Below are positions 1 to 11,600 of a stretch of DNA of 64,000 nucleotides, piece after piece. The first letter of the stretch is position 1; every line of letters begins with the position of its first letter. The stretch lies in contig JAJRPJ010000011.1 in NCBI GenBank assembly GCA_024280835.1, forward strand, positions 248,001 through 312,000. The letters run 5' to 3'. The stretch is from Candidatus Zixiibacteriota bacterium (GTDB taxonomy: Bacteria; Zixibacteria; MSB-5A5; GN15; JACZUZ01). Under the pieces are notes generated by a model. The model made no database searches and was not told the origin of the DNA. It saw only the letters and a program-made list of their open reading frames with translations. The position numbers and the translations under genes were made by a program.

Positions 1-1974
1 AAACATGCGAAAAGTGTTTTCCAACAAAGAGAGCGTCACTCTATTTTCAGGGTCAATCAGTAACGCTTTCTGTATCGTAATCTCAGCGTCGCGAAACCGA
101 CCTTGCTTGAGATATACATCAGCTTTACCCCAAAAGGATGGCAGTAAGAATGGATCAATCGTCAATGCCGCCGAGAATTCCCGAAATGCATCGTCAAGCT
201 CTCCTCTAATCGAGTGAATATCACCAAGACCGTCATGCGCGTGGGCATGATTGGGATTGAGTTCCAGAGCCCTCCGCATTTCGAGTTCCATATTTTCGAG
301 ATCCCCACGGTTCTCAAAAACAAATCCCAGGGCAAAGTGCGCCTCAGCAGATCTTCCATCTAAAGCAATCGCTTGCCGCGCCGATTCCTCTGCGAGACGC
401 AGCCAACGTTCGTCGTAGTCCCAGCCGGAGTTGGAATACTGTGTGTAACACAAAGACAAACCAGCATAGGCGAGCGAAAACATAGAGTCCAGCCCAATAA
501 CAGTCTTGAAGATTTCTATTGCCTGCTCATTTTCCGAGCGAGAGTATGTGTAGAAAAGAGACCGCCCTTTCAAATAGAGTTTGTACGCCTCTACGTTCGA
601 AGTAGGCGCTTTCCGAAGGGATTCGCGCTCTGGCTGTAACAAGGTGATATCAAGTTCTCGGGCAATTGAGATGGCTATCTCCGACTGAAGCGCAAAAATT
701 TTAGTTAGCGCCCGCTGATAGGACTCAGACCAGAGATGCCGATCATCAGAAACCTGAATCAACTGCGGAATAATACGCACAATGTCTGTGTCCCCTGTTT
801 TGTCCCAGAGAATCGTTCCCTCAAGGATATAACTAACACCCAGCTCAGCGCCTATTTGTTGCAGAGACTTGTCTGTTTCCTTGTATTGCATCGAGCTGGT
901 GCGGGATATCACACCAAGTCCGGAGAGATTCGCCAGTCGCGATGTAATCTCATCGGTGATACCATCGGCGAAATATTCATCTTCGGCGCGACCGAGATTT
1001 TCAAAGGGAAGAATAGCTATTTTTTTGATCGCGGCGGAATCATTGGTGACAGAAGCGTTTGATGGCCAAAACTTGATTGCTCCAAATGCAAGTGCGCTGA
1101 GAATAGCAATGCTTGAAATCATCAATGGCATTTTGCTCTTAGATTTGGCTGGAGTTGCAATAATTGTACTCCCAGAAGGAGCAAGTAGCCGTTTGAGATC
1201 GCTAGTAACACCTTCGGCGTGCTGATAGCGCAATGATGCTTGTTTTTCCAGAAGCTTTGAAACAGTGCGCTGTAATTCATCAGGTACACTCGCTTTGTAA
1301 CGAGCTAGTGGCTCTGGATTGTCAGTGATTATCGACTTGAGCGTGGCAGCTTCATTGTCCTGCTCAAACGGCGTGCGTCCAGCTAATAGTTCATATAGTA
1401 ACACTCCGAGCGAAAACAAATCAGATCGACGATCAATTTTCTGCCCCTGCACTTGCTCTGGTGACATATAGCGAATAGTGCCGAGAGTTGAGCCAGTCTT
1501 AGTAAGGTTCTCACCACCTTGAATAGCAGCCAGTCCGAAATCAAGAATCTTAGGACGGCCATAGGAATCGATGACAATATTTGCCGGTTTAATATCTCGA
1601 TGGACAACCTGCTTTTCATGAGCCGATCCCAGACCATCACACAGTTGAATAGCAATTTCGATAATTCTATTAACATCAAGTTTATTGCTTTTCGATAAAT
1701 CTGAAAGAGTCTGGCCCTCAACTAATTCCATCGCAAAGAATGGCCGACCATGTTGTTCTGAGACTTCATAGATGGTGACAATGTTCGGATGGTTAAGTTT
1801 GGCGGTGGCCTGAGCCTCACGAGTGAATCGAGCGCGAAGGTCAGAATCCTGAGCCATGTTAGCTGGCAGAAACTTTAGAGCGACCTTGCGATCAAGCTTG
1901 GTATCTTCTGCTAGATACACTTCCCCCATGCCGCCTGCCCCGATTTTATCGACTATGCGGTAATGTTGCACCAT
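1..1974 (-). CDS. Serine/threonine protein kinase with TPR region (first of tandem pair, C-terminus cut by window edge)
   Basis: The minus-strand frame is open from about 2076 to the window edge with no stop. It starts with a PknB-type kinase domain: a glycine-rich loop (GAGGMGEVYLAED), catalytic HRDIKPAN, DFGLA and a MSPEQ activation segment. A single transmembrane stretch follows, just after SKSKMP. Next comes a TolB/FlgO-like segment (IAILPFENLG...ADGITDEITSRL) and then TPR-like helices running off the edge. The kinase half is almost the same as the gene at 2299-5310, while the C-terminal half differs. The start is uncertain. The ATG at 1974 precedes VQHYRIVDKIG; a GTG at 2049 lies in the same frame, and the codon matching the TTG start of the paralogue is TTC here. 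It probably signals from a cytoplasmic kinase to targets recruited by the sensor/TPR half. Confidence 0.88.
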   Translation of the reverse strand, partial: MVQHYRIVDKIGAGGMGEVYLAEDTKLDRKVALKFLPANMAQDSDLRARFTREAQATAKLNHPNIVTIYEVSEQHGRPFFAMELVEGQTLSDLSKSNKLDVNRIIEIAIQLCDGLGSAHEKQVVHRDIKPANIVIDSYGRPKILDFGLAAIQGGENLTKTGSTLGTIRYMSPEQVQGQKIDRRSDLFSLGVLLYELLAGRTPFEQDNEAATLKSIITDNPEPLARYKASVPDELQRTVSKLLEKQASLRYQHAEGVTSDLKRLLAPSGSTIIATPAKSKSKMPLMISSIAILSALAFGAIKFWPSNASVTNDSAAIKKIAILPFENLGRAEDEYFADGITDEITSRLANLSGLGVISRTSSMQYKETDKSLQQIGAELGVSYILEGTILWDKTGDTDIVRIIPQLIQVSDDRHLWSESYQRALTKIFALQSEIAISIARELDITLLQPERESLRKAPTSNVEAYKLYLKGRSLFYTYSRSENEQAIEIFKTVIGLDSMFSLAYAGLSLCYTQYSNSGWDYDERWLRLAEESARQAIALDGRSAEAHFALGFVFENRGDLENMELEMRRALELNPNHAHAHDGLGDIHSIRGELDDAFREFSAALTIDPFLLPSFWGKADVYLKQGRFRDAEITIQKALLIDPENRVTLSLLENTFRMF

Positions 1975-2101
1975 TACGCCTTTGGTCAGGACAAGGTGGG
2001 TGCGAGTTTGGTCGTTATCTGGTTCTTTATCTACTATGCTGGGCCACACTTTGATTAGTATTTTTGAGAAATAAGATTACTCCTATTTCTTGACAATAAC
2101 G

Positions 2102-2130
2102 AATATAGAGCCAAAAGGTCTACTGAACAA
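2102..2130 (-). promoter_or_regulatory. Putative sigma70-type promoter of kinase gene 1
   Basis: Read on the minus strand, a TTGTTC -35 and a TATATT -10 are separated by 17 bases, about 50 bases upstream of the coding region. The block is conserved upstream of the second kinase gene (5342-5370), which supports a functional role. Assigned by eye. Confidence 0.5.
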
Positions 2131-2298
2131 CACAGAAGAACGCGCAAATTTGAAGATTGGGAAGATTGTCAAAACAGCAAAAAACGGGTGAGCGAACAAA
2201 TGGCTGCGTGATGTACTCCCTACACATCACTCGCACCTCCTGCGCCGAGTTTTTCAAAGACTCTATACTGTTGAAGTCTATGCGCCGACTAAAACTCT

Positions 2299-5200
2299 TT
2301 AAGCCTTGAGCTTCGCGAGTCGTTCTTTGGCATTTTTCAGGTCAATGATGTTGTCGTCGGCGTCTTTCCATATCTCCAGAAACTGTTCGTATTTCTGAAT
2401 TGCTTTGTCATTCCATCCAGATGCTTCGTATGCCTGGCCCAGCCAGTAATGGACACGCACAGTTAGGATTACATCGAAACTTCGCAAGTTGTCATAATTC
2501 CTCTCTGCTTTCTCTAGCGCGGCAACTGACTCTCCGATTTTTCCAGCGAGCAATAACGCGTGACCCAGGTGAGCATAATTGGTAAATGAAGGGTCGGCGT
2601 CTACTGCGAGGTTCGCAAAATGCGCGGCAGAGTCATATTCTCCATGATAAAACGTGCGTAGGAACTCGTTTAGTCTAAAACGAGTCAGACTTCGCATATC
2701 CGTTGTGTCAATATCTTTCTTAGGTAGAGACCTGAGCATTGAATCGGCTCGCTCAATTTCTCCTAGTTTCAACCAGGTATCTGCTCGTAGAGAAGTTGTA
2801 TGATCAATTAGCGCCTCTTTAGATACCGTAGATGAGGGGTTATTCAAAATCAAGCTATCATAAGAATCCAAAGCCTTGAACGCAGAATCGGCCCACTGGC
2901 GCTCACCAGTTAGCTCATGTAGCAACAACGCGAAATCCTTTCGCTGGGAATAATGCCACGCCGGGATTTTGCCTTTGTTTGTCTCGATTCTACTGCTTTC
3001 AAAAAAGTATTCATAACGTTCATACGCTTTTCGGAGTTTACCTTGGTAGAGAGATATGTTCTTAAGCCCCGCGAGTCCGTTGAGGCGAACACTCTTATTA
3101 ATGTGTGACGCCCGTTCCCTCATTAGTCGGGAGGCCTCAGCTATGTTTCCAGAATACAAATAAGAATACGCCAAACTTTTGAGAGCGCTTCCGTATTCTG
3201 GATCAATAGTGAGCGCTCTCTTATACGATTCGATTGCCTGCTTGAGTTGACCATTTTGGGCGTAGAGATCTCCTCGAACGTAGTAAGGATTTGGTTCATT
3301 GGGCGCTATCTTGATATATTCGTTAATCGCCCAGATAGAACTGTCCGCATCCCCGAGCCGATTGTAACTATGCGCTAAGACGCTATAGGCCATTTTGTTT
3401 AGTGGGTCAATCTCAATCGATTTGAGAAGACTATTCACTGAAGAACGAAAGTCGCGTGTGGGCCAGCTAGCATATAGTACACCAAGGTACGTAAGGACTC
3501 CCTTTTCATCCGGATACTTTGTTGCGATTTCCTCGTGCAGCTTGATCGCTTTAATCACGCTGTCCTGTATCACTGCCTCCTGGGCTAAGATAGCCATCCG
3601 AAGCAGTTCAGGGACATTGTCCATGCGTTCTTTCGCCTTCTGTATGTAATATTTACGATTATCGCCACTAAGGGAACGCATATAATATGCCATCGTGAAA
3701 TTCGAATCAGCGGCAATCGCTTTCTCGAATGCCTTACTAGCCTCAAAGAATTGAAAGCGGTTGAACAGCTCTTCGCCATCGAGAAAGTAGCGATAAGCAT
3801 CTGGTGAGTTGGTGGTCAGCTCGGCTACGCTTGGGCTTTCAGAAATAGTAGCCGCTGGCACATCAAATCGTGAGGTGATATTATCAGTGAGGCTATCCAC
3901 AAGTCCAAAGATATCTTCACCAGGGGCTCCATCGATTCGTGATGACGTCAAAATATTACCAGTAGCTACATCCACCAATTGCGCGGTCAGGATAACATTC
4001 GGCTCAGTGCGCAGAATATTTCCAGTGAGCATCCACTTCGCGTTGGCTTTGTTTGCGACCTGTGAGGCTACATCGCGATCAATAGTCTTCGCGCCCTCTC
4101 TACCGAGCAGCTTGAGGATATCATAGAGTCTTTGTGACGAAACAACTTTTAGTTCAGTGGAGGCCGATATATCAGTAATCAGGAGACTAGCAACAATTTC
4201 TCCCTGACGAAGAGTGTCATTTGGATCAGCGAGGTTATGAAAATACATAATCGCCAGTCGGTCTTCTTGGGCTTTGGCTTCTTGCGTTGGCGAGATATCA
4301 AATTTCCACGGTTTGAGAATTAGCGCTACTACGAGAATCACTACAACCAAGCCCAAAATAATCACTGGCATCTTGCTCTTGGATTTGGCCGGAGTTGCAA
4401 TAATTGTACTCCCAGACGGAGCAACAAGTCGTTTGAGATCGCTAGTCACGCCTTCGGCATTTTGATAACGGAGCGATGTTTGCTTTTCCAATAGTTTCGA
4501 AACAGTGCGTTGTAACTCATCGGGTACATCAGCTTTGTAGCGAACCAGTGGCTCGGGATTGTCGTTAATAATTGACTTTAGCGTGGCCGCCTCATTGTCT
4601 TGTTCAAAAGGGGTGCGTCCCGCAATCAGCTCGTAGAGCAAAACTCCAAGCGAGAACAGGTCAGACCGACGATCAATTTTTTGCCCCTGCACTTGCTCTG
4701 GCGACATATAGCGTATTGTGCCAAGCGTTGAACCAGTTTTGGTGAGCTTATCACCACCTTTAATGGCCGCCAAGCCGAAATCAAGAATCTTGGGACGACC
4801 ATGAGAATCGACAACTATATTGGAAGGTTTGATATCTCGATGGACGACTTCTTTTTCATGCGCCGCTCCCAAACCATCACATAGCTGAATAGCTATCTCG
4901 ATGATTCTGTTGACATCAAGCTTATTGCTTTTCGACAAATCTGAAAGAGTTTGCCCCTCAACTAGCTCCATCGCAATAAACGGACGACCGAATTGCTCTG
5001 AGACTTCGTAGATGGTGACGATGTTTGGATGGTTAAGCTTGGCAGTGGCCTGAGCTTCCCGCGTAAATCGAGCGCGAAGATCAGAGTCCTGAGCCATTCT
5101 GGCCGGCAAAAACTTTAGAGCGACCCTACGCTCTAGCTCGGTATCTTCCGCTAGGTACACCTCTCCCATGCCGCCTGCGCCGATTTTGTCAATTATGCGA

Positions 5201-5310
5201 TAGCGCTGCACCATCGCACCTTTAGTCAACGCTAGGAAAGTACGAGTTTGGTCGTTATCTGGTTCTTTATCTACTATGCTGGGCCACGCTTTGATTAGTG
5301 TTTTTGGCAA
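2299..5310 (-). CDS. Serine/threonine protein kinase with TPR repeats
   Basis: The protein has 1003 residues. A PknB-type kinase domain spans roughly residues 33-300 (GAGGMGEVYLAED loop, VAIK-like VALKF lysine, HRDIKPSN catalytic loop, DFGLA, SPEQ). A transmembrane helix lies near residues 315-335 (MPVIILGLVVVILVVALIL). A FlgO/CsgG-like segment follows (LAIMYFHNLADPND...), then a long C-terminal array of TPRs (for example GDLYAQNGQLKQAIESYKRA). The TTG at 5310 is used as start because a GAGAG ribosome-binding-like site sits 9 bases upstream and the 32-residue extension is conserved, with synonymous differences, in the neighbouring copy; the ATG at 5214 is the alternative. Such kinases usually phosphorylate regulators or transporters; no substrate is evident here. 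It forms a tandem duplication with the gene at 1-1974. Confidence 0.92.
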   Translation of the reverse strand: MPKTLIKAWPSIVDKEPDNDQTRTFLALTKGAMVQRYRIIDKIGAGGMGEVYLAEDTELERRVALKFLPARMAQDSDLRARFTREAQATAKLNHPNIVTIYEVSEQFGRPFIAMELVEGQTLSDLSKSNKLDVNRIIEIAIQLCDGLGAAHEKEVVHRDIKPSNIVVDSHGRPKILDFGLAAIKGGDKLTKTGSTLGTIRYMSPEQVQGQKIDRRSDLFSLGVLLYELIAGRTPFEQDNEAATLKSIINDNPEPLVRYKADVPDELQRTVSKLLEKQTSLRYQNAEGVTSDLKRLVAPSGSTIIATPAKSKSKMPVIILGLVVVILVVALILKPWKFDISPTQEAKAQEDRLAIMYFHNLADPNDTLRQGEIVASLLITDISASTELKVVSSQRLYDILKLLGREGAKTIDRDVASQVANKANAKWMLTGNILRTEPNVILTAQLVDVATGNILTSSRIDGAPGEDIFGLVDSLTDNITSRFDVPAATISESPSVAELTTNSPDAYRYFLDGEELFNRFQFFEASKAFEKAIAADSNFTMAYYMRSLSGDNRKYYIQKAKERMDNVPELLRMAILAQEAVIQDSVIKAIKLHEEIATKYPDEKGVLTYLGVLYASWPTRDFRSSVNSLLKSIEIDPLNKMAYSVLAHSYNRLGDADSSIWAINEYIKIAPNEPNPYYVRGDLYAQNGQLKQAIESYKRALTIDPEYGSALKSLAYSYLYSGNIAEASRLMRERASHINKSVRLNGLAGLKNISLYQGKLRKAYERYEYFFESSRIETNKGKIPAWHYSQRKDFALLLHELTGERQWADSAFKALDSYDSLILNNPSSTVSKEALIDHTTSLRADTWLKLGEIERADSMLRSLPKKDIDTTDMRSLTRFRLNEFLRTFYHGEYDSAAHFANLAVDADPSFTNYAHLGHALLLAGKIGESVAALEKAERNYDNLRSFDVILTVRVHYWLGQAYEASGWNDKAIQKYEQFLEIWKDADDNIIDLKNAKERLAKLKA

Positions 5311-5341
5311 GTAAGACTACTCTCACTTGTTGACACCAACG

Positions 5342-5370
5342 AATATAGAGCCAAAAGGTCTACTGGACAA
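5342..5370 (-). promoter_or_regulatory. Putative sigma70-type promoter of kinase gene 2
   Basis: Read on the minus strand, TTGTCC and TATATT are spaced 17 bases apart, leaving a short leader before the TTG start at 5310. The same arrangement precedes the first kinase gene at 2102-2130. Confidence 0.5.
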
Positions 5371-5455
5371 CACAGAAGAACGCGCAAATTTGAAGAATGG
5401 GACGATTTTCGAAACAGCAAAAAGGGTGTGCGAACAAATAGTTGCAGCGCTGAAA

Positions 5456-5522
5456 GATACAAAAGTGGCGGGCCTTACGAGACGAGTTTCTAAAAAGCAT
5501 TTACTCGCATGAAGTCATTGAA
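5456..5522 (+). repeat. Dispersed intergenic repeat, copy A
   Basis: The element begins GATACAAAAGTGGCGGGCCT and has the core ACGAGACGAGTTTCTAAAAAG, then ACTCG and GAAGTCATTGAA. CGAGT and ACTCG are complementary and can form a short hairpin. It lies about 80 bases beyond the 3' end of the minus-strand gene at 5603-12526. Five similar copies lie elsewhere in the window, all in the same orientation. Confidence 0.75.
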
Positions 5523-5602
5523 GGTGATGAAAATTACTACGTTCAGCAATCTCTTCGAACGTGGGTTTGGTGACAAAAAGTGTAAATAGTGATGCAATGA
5601 CT

Positions 5603-8600
5603 CTACTTCAACAAAACCATCTTCCGTGAGGCGCTAAAATCTCCAGCGGTAATCCTGTAGAAATACATTCCGCTGGAAACGCTTTGACCGCGACTATCTG
5701 TGGCATTCCATGTCACTTTGTGTGTACCTGCGGATTGCTCACCCCTATCAAATACTTTTACCTTCTGGCCAAGGACATTGTAAACAGTAATTGTAACTTT
5801 GGCTTTCACAGGCAACGAATATACAATCTCTGTTGACGGGTTAAATGGATTTGGATAATTCTGACTGAGTTCGAACGAACTCGGTAGGATAGCGACTTCG
5901 TCATCATCAATATCAGTCTGGAAATCAGTGGTAAACAAAGCATAGACACCCACAGCGCTAATCAATGCGCTAACCTGTTTCAAGGACGTGTCAACCACCG
6001 ACTCAAGAACATCCCATCGACCAAAAGCAGAATTCCAATAATGAACCTTCAAGGAATGCTGGTCATTGAAAGTCGACGCGCTACCAATCAAGTCACCAGC
6101 GTCATAATTAATCGTCAACCTATTCTCGCCTTGCAATGCAACTGCGGGATAGACAGAGAGCGCTTGAGTATTACCAGCTTGAAGACTGCGCACGTTTAGA
6201 TTCGCTCTCGCTATAGCAAATGGTGATGAGACGACCAACATCTTCTCGATACTGACATTACTTGTATCAAGGTCGAATTCAGCGCTAGCATCAGCAGAAA
6301 CAGCGAACTTAGCTTTCTGTAAATTGACATTGGCGCTCAATCTATAATTGATGTCGAAGAAGAATGACTTCAACGAATCATCCACGGCATTAATTTCAAG
6401 CGCTCCCTGAGAAACATTTCGCATATCAACAACACCTTGATACTGCAAGGCATTCAATGTCAATCCCTCGCTAAACAATCCAGCGGAGTCTTTCACATAG
6501 CGCATAGATGGGAGAGAATCAAATGCCCGCTCTGCATCCATCCGTAAAACAAAAGAAGCGCTGTCAAGTTCTGCTGAGACGATTAGGGGGAAATTGCCAG
6601 TGATAGGAGACATTATGAGCGTTTGGGCGAATGGCGAACTTGAGCGCTGATTCCCACCGCTAACCACCATTTCACCATTCACCCATCTAAATATTCGTCC
6701 GATAACACCAGTGGAATCAGCAAATGCAACAAACTGACTACCTGATGCGCTCACTGCGTTTCCATCATTAAGTCCTATTAGCCAAATCTCACCATCATCG
6801 CTAGTCCGGCCCTGTTTAACTTTGAATTCATCCGCACCCGTACCGCGGTAATTGCTTACTTCAACATTAGCCAACTTAGCGCCGTCGATATCAGTCAACG
6901 TCCACTTCTCTTCGAAAGCTGGAGAGACGACATTGTTAACATTGAAAGTCATTCGACTACCAACATCATAATTCAAAGTCATTTCACCTGTCTGAGGATC
7001 CGAATCATTCGGACCTGCAAAATAATTCACACCATCTTCTAAACCGTGCTGAAACGGTAGGGCAATTGATGCGAACACCCCTGCATCATCTGGAATATTC
7101 CCTTCAAAGCTATTCTTGAAATGATCCCAACATGATGTTCCATTGAACTGAAACTGCTTCGTCAATCTGCATCCTACATTGTCATAGTTTCTCGACCATG
7201 ACATTTCTGAATTGGCGCCATCATCACCGTTGCGAGGATATGGCCACCCCATAAAGCCCATATTATTTGACACATCGCAACCTGCATTACGCGCTTCAAG
7301 ATTAGATTCACGATAGAATCCAAAGATGTGCTTAGCGAGTAATTGAGCCACCTTACGCCAATGCAATATGTCCGCAGGATTTGTTATATCCTCAGCCGCG
7401 CTCAAATTTCGAACATTAGCCGTTGATGGGCCAAATCCTCTCCGTGGCATGAGTATTAATTCATAGCCTGAACTATATAATGGGAACTCAACATTATTGG
7501 CTACAATCAATATGTCAGCTTTGAACTCTGGACTTGGATCATCGACCAACTCTCGTCGGATATCCTCTCGTATGCTCACTGTATCAAGTCGCACCTGTCC
7601 ATCAAACACGTCATAGAGATAATTCCCAACCATGCGCATACCTGAAACCACACTGTCGATATATGCCCGAGTCGCATCCCATTCGATAGCTATAGTGATG
7701 CTAAACCCAACTGTTGTATGGTTCACTATGATCTCTTGCAATGTGTCATAAGTCAGTTCATCAAAAATCGGATTGAATGAAGTCGGATCAAGATAACTAT
7801 TGTCCAAGGTTATACTGGACTCCAGAAAAGATCCGCCGCCCTCGCGAAGAACTTTCGTAACTTTGATAGAGTCACCCACCTCAAGTTCTCCTGAGCTGAG
7901 TAGACTGGTTAGATCAATTATGCCTTCTGCATCAGTTGTGTAGGTTCCATACGGAGTTTCGGTGTAGTTCGGAACATCGAACGCCACATAAGAGACTTCA
8001 AAGTCTTTCAAGGCTACGGGAACACCATTGTTATCTCGTATTTGAAGCTTCTTAAGCTGTGGCCAGCAAGGCGAAAACTCTGAAGTATTTCCTTCAACAT
8101 CTGTCAATGTCACAGAGAAGAATGTTTCTGACACAACAATTGATGGATCAAGTAAGAATCGAAAGCTCCCAAAACCATCAGGGCCAGTTTGTGCGAAAGT
8201 AATTCCAAGGGACTTAGCGCCTTCTCCACTTCCCAATGAATCGCAAGATTCATTTGAAAATACCTCTGCCACGAAACCAGTAAGAGGACTGCCAGTAACA
8301 CTTCCAAAAACATAGATTCCTATTGGACCAAGAGAGGGAGTGTCTACAGCAATTGTATTTATGAAAGGATGATTCAAAAGGTCATTGGGACCTTCGTCCT
8401 CATCAGAATCGTCATTTTTGTTAAATCCAATCGGCGCGAGATCAATCCCCAGCCCAACATTTGCTGACATACTATTGCCCATTATTGTGTTGTTGAATCC
8501 TGATTGCAGAAACACACCCGAGCCACCGTTGCCAATGATCTCATTTCCTTGAATCTTATTGATATCGCCGCTCTCAACAAATACACCTGAACCACCATTC

Positions 8601-11600
8601 TCAGCAATTCTATTCCCTACAAGAGAATCCTGAGGTTGGGCAAGACCAGCGTCTGAACCAATAACATTCTCAGATGATTCTATGATGTAAATGCCATGCA
8701 ATGCGTTACCCTGATCAAAAATATCAAGTTCGCCGCCCCCCACTCCAATCGTGGCGTTTTCAATGTAATTGCTACCTCTACTCTTGAGAACAATTCCATT
8801 GCCAGAAAAACCACCAATCGTTATTCCTGAAATATCACAACGACCAGCGCTAATTGTCAATCCATCAACCTCAAAAGCAAAAATTACATCAGCGCCATTT
8901 ATTAGAATTTTCTTACCGTCTCGCTGAGACTCACCAATAATACTGACAGCATCTGTTATCTCTGGTAACCGTGTCAATGGTTGGATTATAATTGGAGCTA
9001 GTGGATTTGCCGTCTGTATGTTGAATTCAATTTCATCGAAATTTGGGCCAGCATTGGAGGTTTCAATGGCAGCTCGGAAAGTACACTCTTTCTCGCCGTT
9101 TGGAAGTGTCACACCTGTCCAACATTCTCCATCACTTAGATCAATATCAGGCGCATCACCATCAGAATTGACCACAATCGGCCCTACATAGCACGGAGAA
9201 AACTCCGAAGTATTCCCATCACCATCAGTTGCCGTCGCCGTCAGGGTTCTGTCAAAATCATATATGAACTCAGTGGATGTAACAGAAAACTGACCAAACC
9301 CAGTCGCATCTGTTCTCACAACAATTGACAGCGAGCTCTGAAAAATCATTCCTTCACCATATGTCGATTCATCACAATCCAAGTTTTCAAAAAACTCAAT
9401 CACATAGATCGCAGATGGAGCAGCATCCACAATTCCACGCACCGTAGTAGAGATTTCAACTCCTGCGGAATTTGTATCAACAATAACTCTCGTAATGAAT
9501 GGGGAATTAACCAAACCATTCGGACCCACATCAAGATCGAGAGAATCCGAGACTGTCACACCCAATGGAGCTAGGTCAATCCCCAGTCCACCGTTAGAAA
9601 CTATGCTATTCCCCAGAATTGTATTGCGATCACCACTGGCGATGAAAACACCTGCATCACCGTTCGAGAAAATCGAGTTTCCAACAATATTTGTAAATGT
9701 TCCATCTTCGATAAATATTCCGGCCACACCATTGAATGCGATGAAATTTGTCTTCATAACACCATTTAGACTCTCACCACCAATTTCATTCAAGCGAGAA
9801 TTACCAGTGATTAGGATACCGGAGAGGGCATTGCCCTTTTCGATCAATCCATGCTCACCAGTTCCTATTGTGTTGCCATGTATGAAATTAATTGACCCAC
9901 CGTCGATGACAATACCATTGCCAGGGAATTTGTTAATGAACAACCCCGAAATTTCAGAGCCAATTGACTTTAGGGTTAGTCCATTTACAATTGGTTGAGA
10001 AAAATCAAATGGAATCGATGAACCGTCTAGTTCAACAGTTCCAGCGCTCGGCTGTGTCGCGCCAATAATTTTAACACCTTCGGTAATCTCGGGAAGAGCT
10101 GTCAAGGGCTTGATAACTGGAATCCCCGCTACATCAATATCAAACGAAATCTCATCGGGCCCAGCAAGCTGATTTGCAGTTTCAAGCGCCGCACGGAAAG
10201 TACACTCGGGTCCCCCACCAGGCAGAAAATTACCCGTCCAACAAACACTATCATCTGGAGAAAGATCACCGATATCAGCAACTGAGTTCACAACAATTGG
10301 AGGCGCTGCGCATGGCGAAAATTCTGATGTCCGACTATTGTCTGACATCGTAGCGCTCACAAACCATCGGTCAACAATCGGCTCTGAGAACTCTATAGCA
10401 AACCGCGCAAATCCATCTGGATCAAAATTCAGAGAGTCCGTAACCCACAGAAATCTACCCTCTCCAAAACCACTCGGATCACATTCAAAATTTATGTAGA
10501 GTTCAATAATTCGCGTCCATCCGAAAAAATTGGGACTCTCAAAAATACCTCGACCGATTATACCATAGGCGGTAGCTCGACCACCAGAAACCCTAACAGA
10601 ATCGATCTGTGGATAATTATTCCGCTGTCCAGCGACATTAACTGTGGGGCCCTCAGGAGCAATATCAATCCCCATGTCCCCATTATCATAAATCGTATTC
10701 CCACGAATCGAAATCACATCATCAGCAAATACCCCCGCCCTACCATTATTGGCAATGATGTTACCATGCGGAAGCCCATTGGAACTGGGGTCCAATCCAA
10801 ATGTCTCACCATCGCCAATACTTACATCAGCATCTTCGCCTATCACCTCAACCCCATGACCAGCGTTGCCCCAATCAGAAGCTCCATCTGGTCCCACACC
10901 AATACGACAGTTTTCAATTATTCCGCTGTACTCTCCATCAAAAAATCCAGGCGATGGTCCAATTGTAATTCCATTTCCTGGGAAATTACCAATACCAAAT
11001 CCGCGTACCCTTGGATTAAAACCACTCATCAGCAAACCACTGACACTAGTATCAACCAAGAGCGACCCATCAAGGTTCACCATTCCCGAACCAGGCTGTG
11101 TCGAACCATCAAGGATAGCGTCTCCCGTAACAGGCGGCAAAGCGCTCTGCAGGCGAATAATCGGCCCATTGCTTCCTCCACTTGGAATATCAAAAACGAT
11201 ATATGAAAGTCTCCGAGTAAGGTTCGCATTCTGAAGAGCCGCACGAAGCGTACACTCACCTGGTGTACCTGTCTCACAAATACCGTCGTTCAAATCTGCG
11301 TCACCCTCGTCACTAACCGAGTTGACCGTAGTTGGCCTAGTAAGTACAAAACCCCAATCAATCGTAAGCCCATTCCCGCGGCCAATACAAGTAATCACTC
11401 CATTATCAGAAATACTCGTAGCCAAACGTAATAGCGTGCCACCAGCCCTGTCTGGATTGACAACGTCCGTCAACTTATGTAACCCTGCGTTAAGCCCGTA
11501 ATTATCTTGCGGTAACCACAACACCGCATGAAAGCCATCAGCGTCACGAATCTGACCAACAATCTCACCCAGTATGTTTATGTCATAAGCAACAGAAAAA

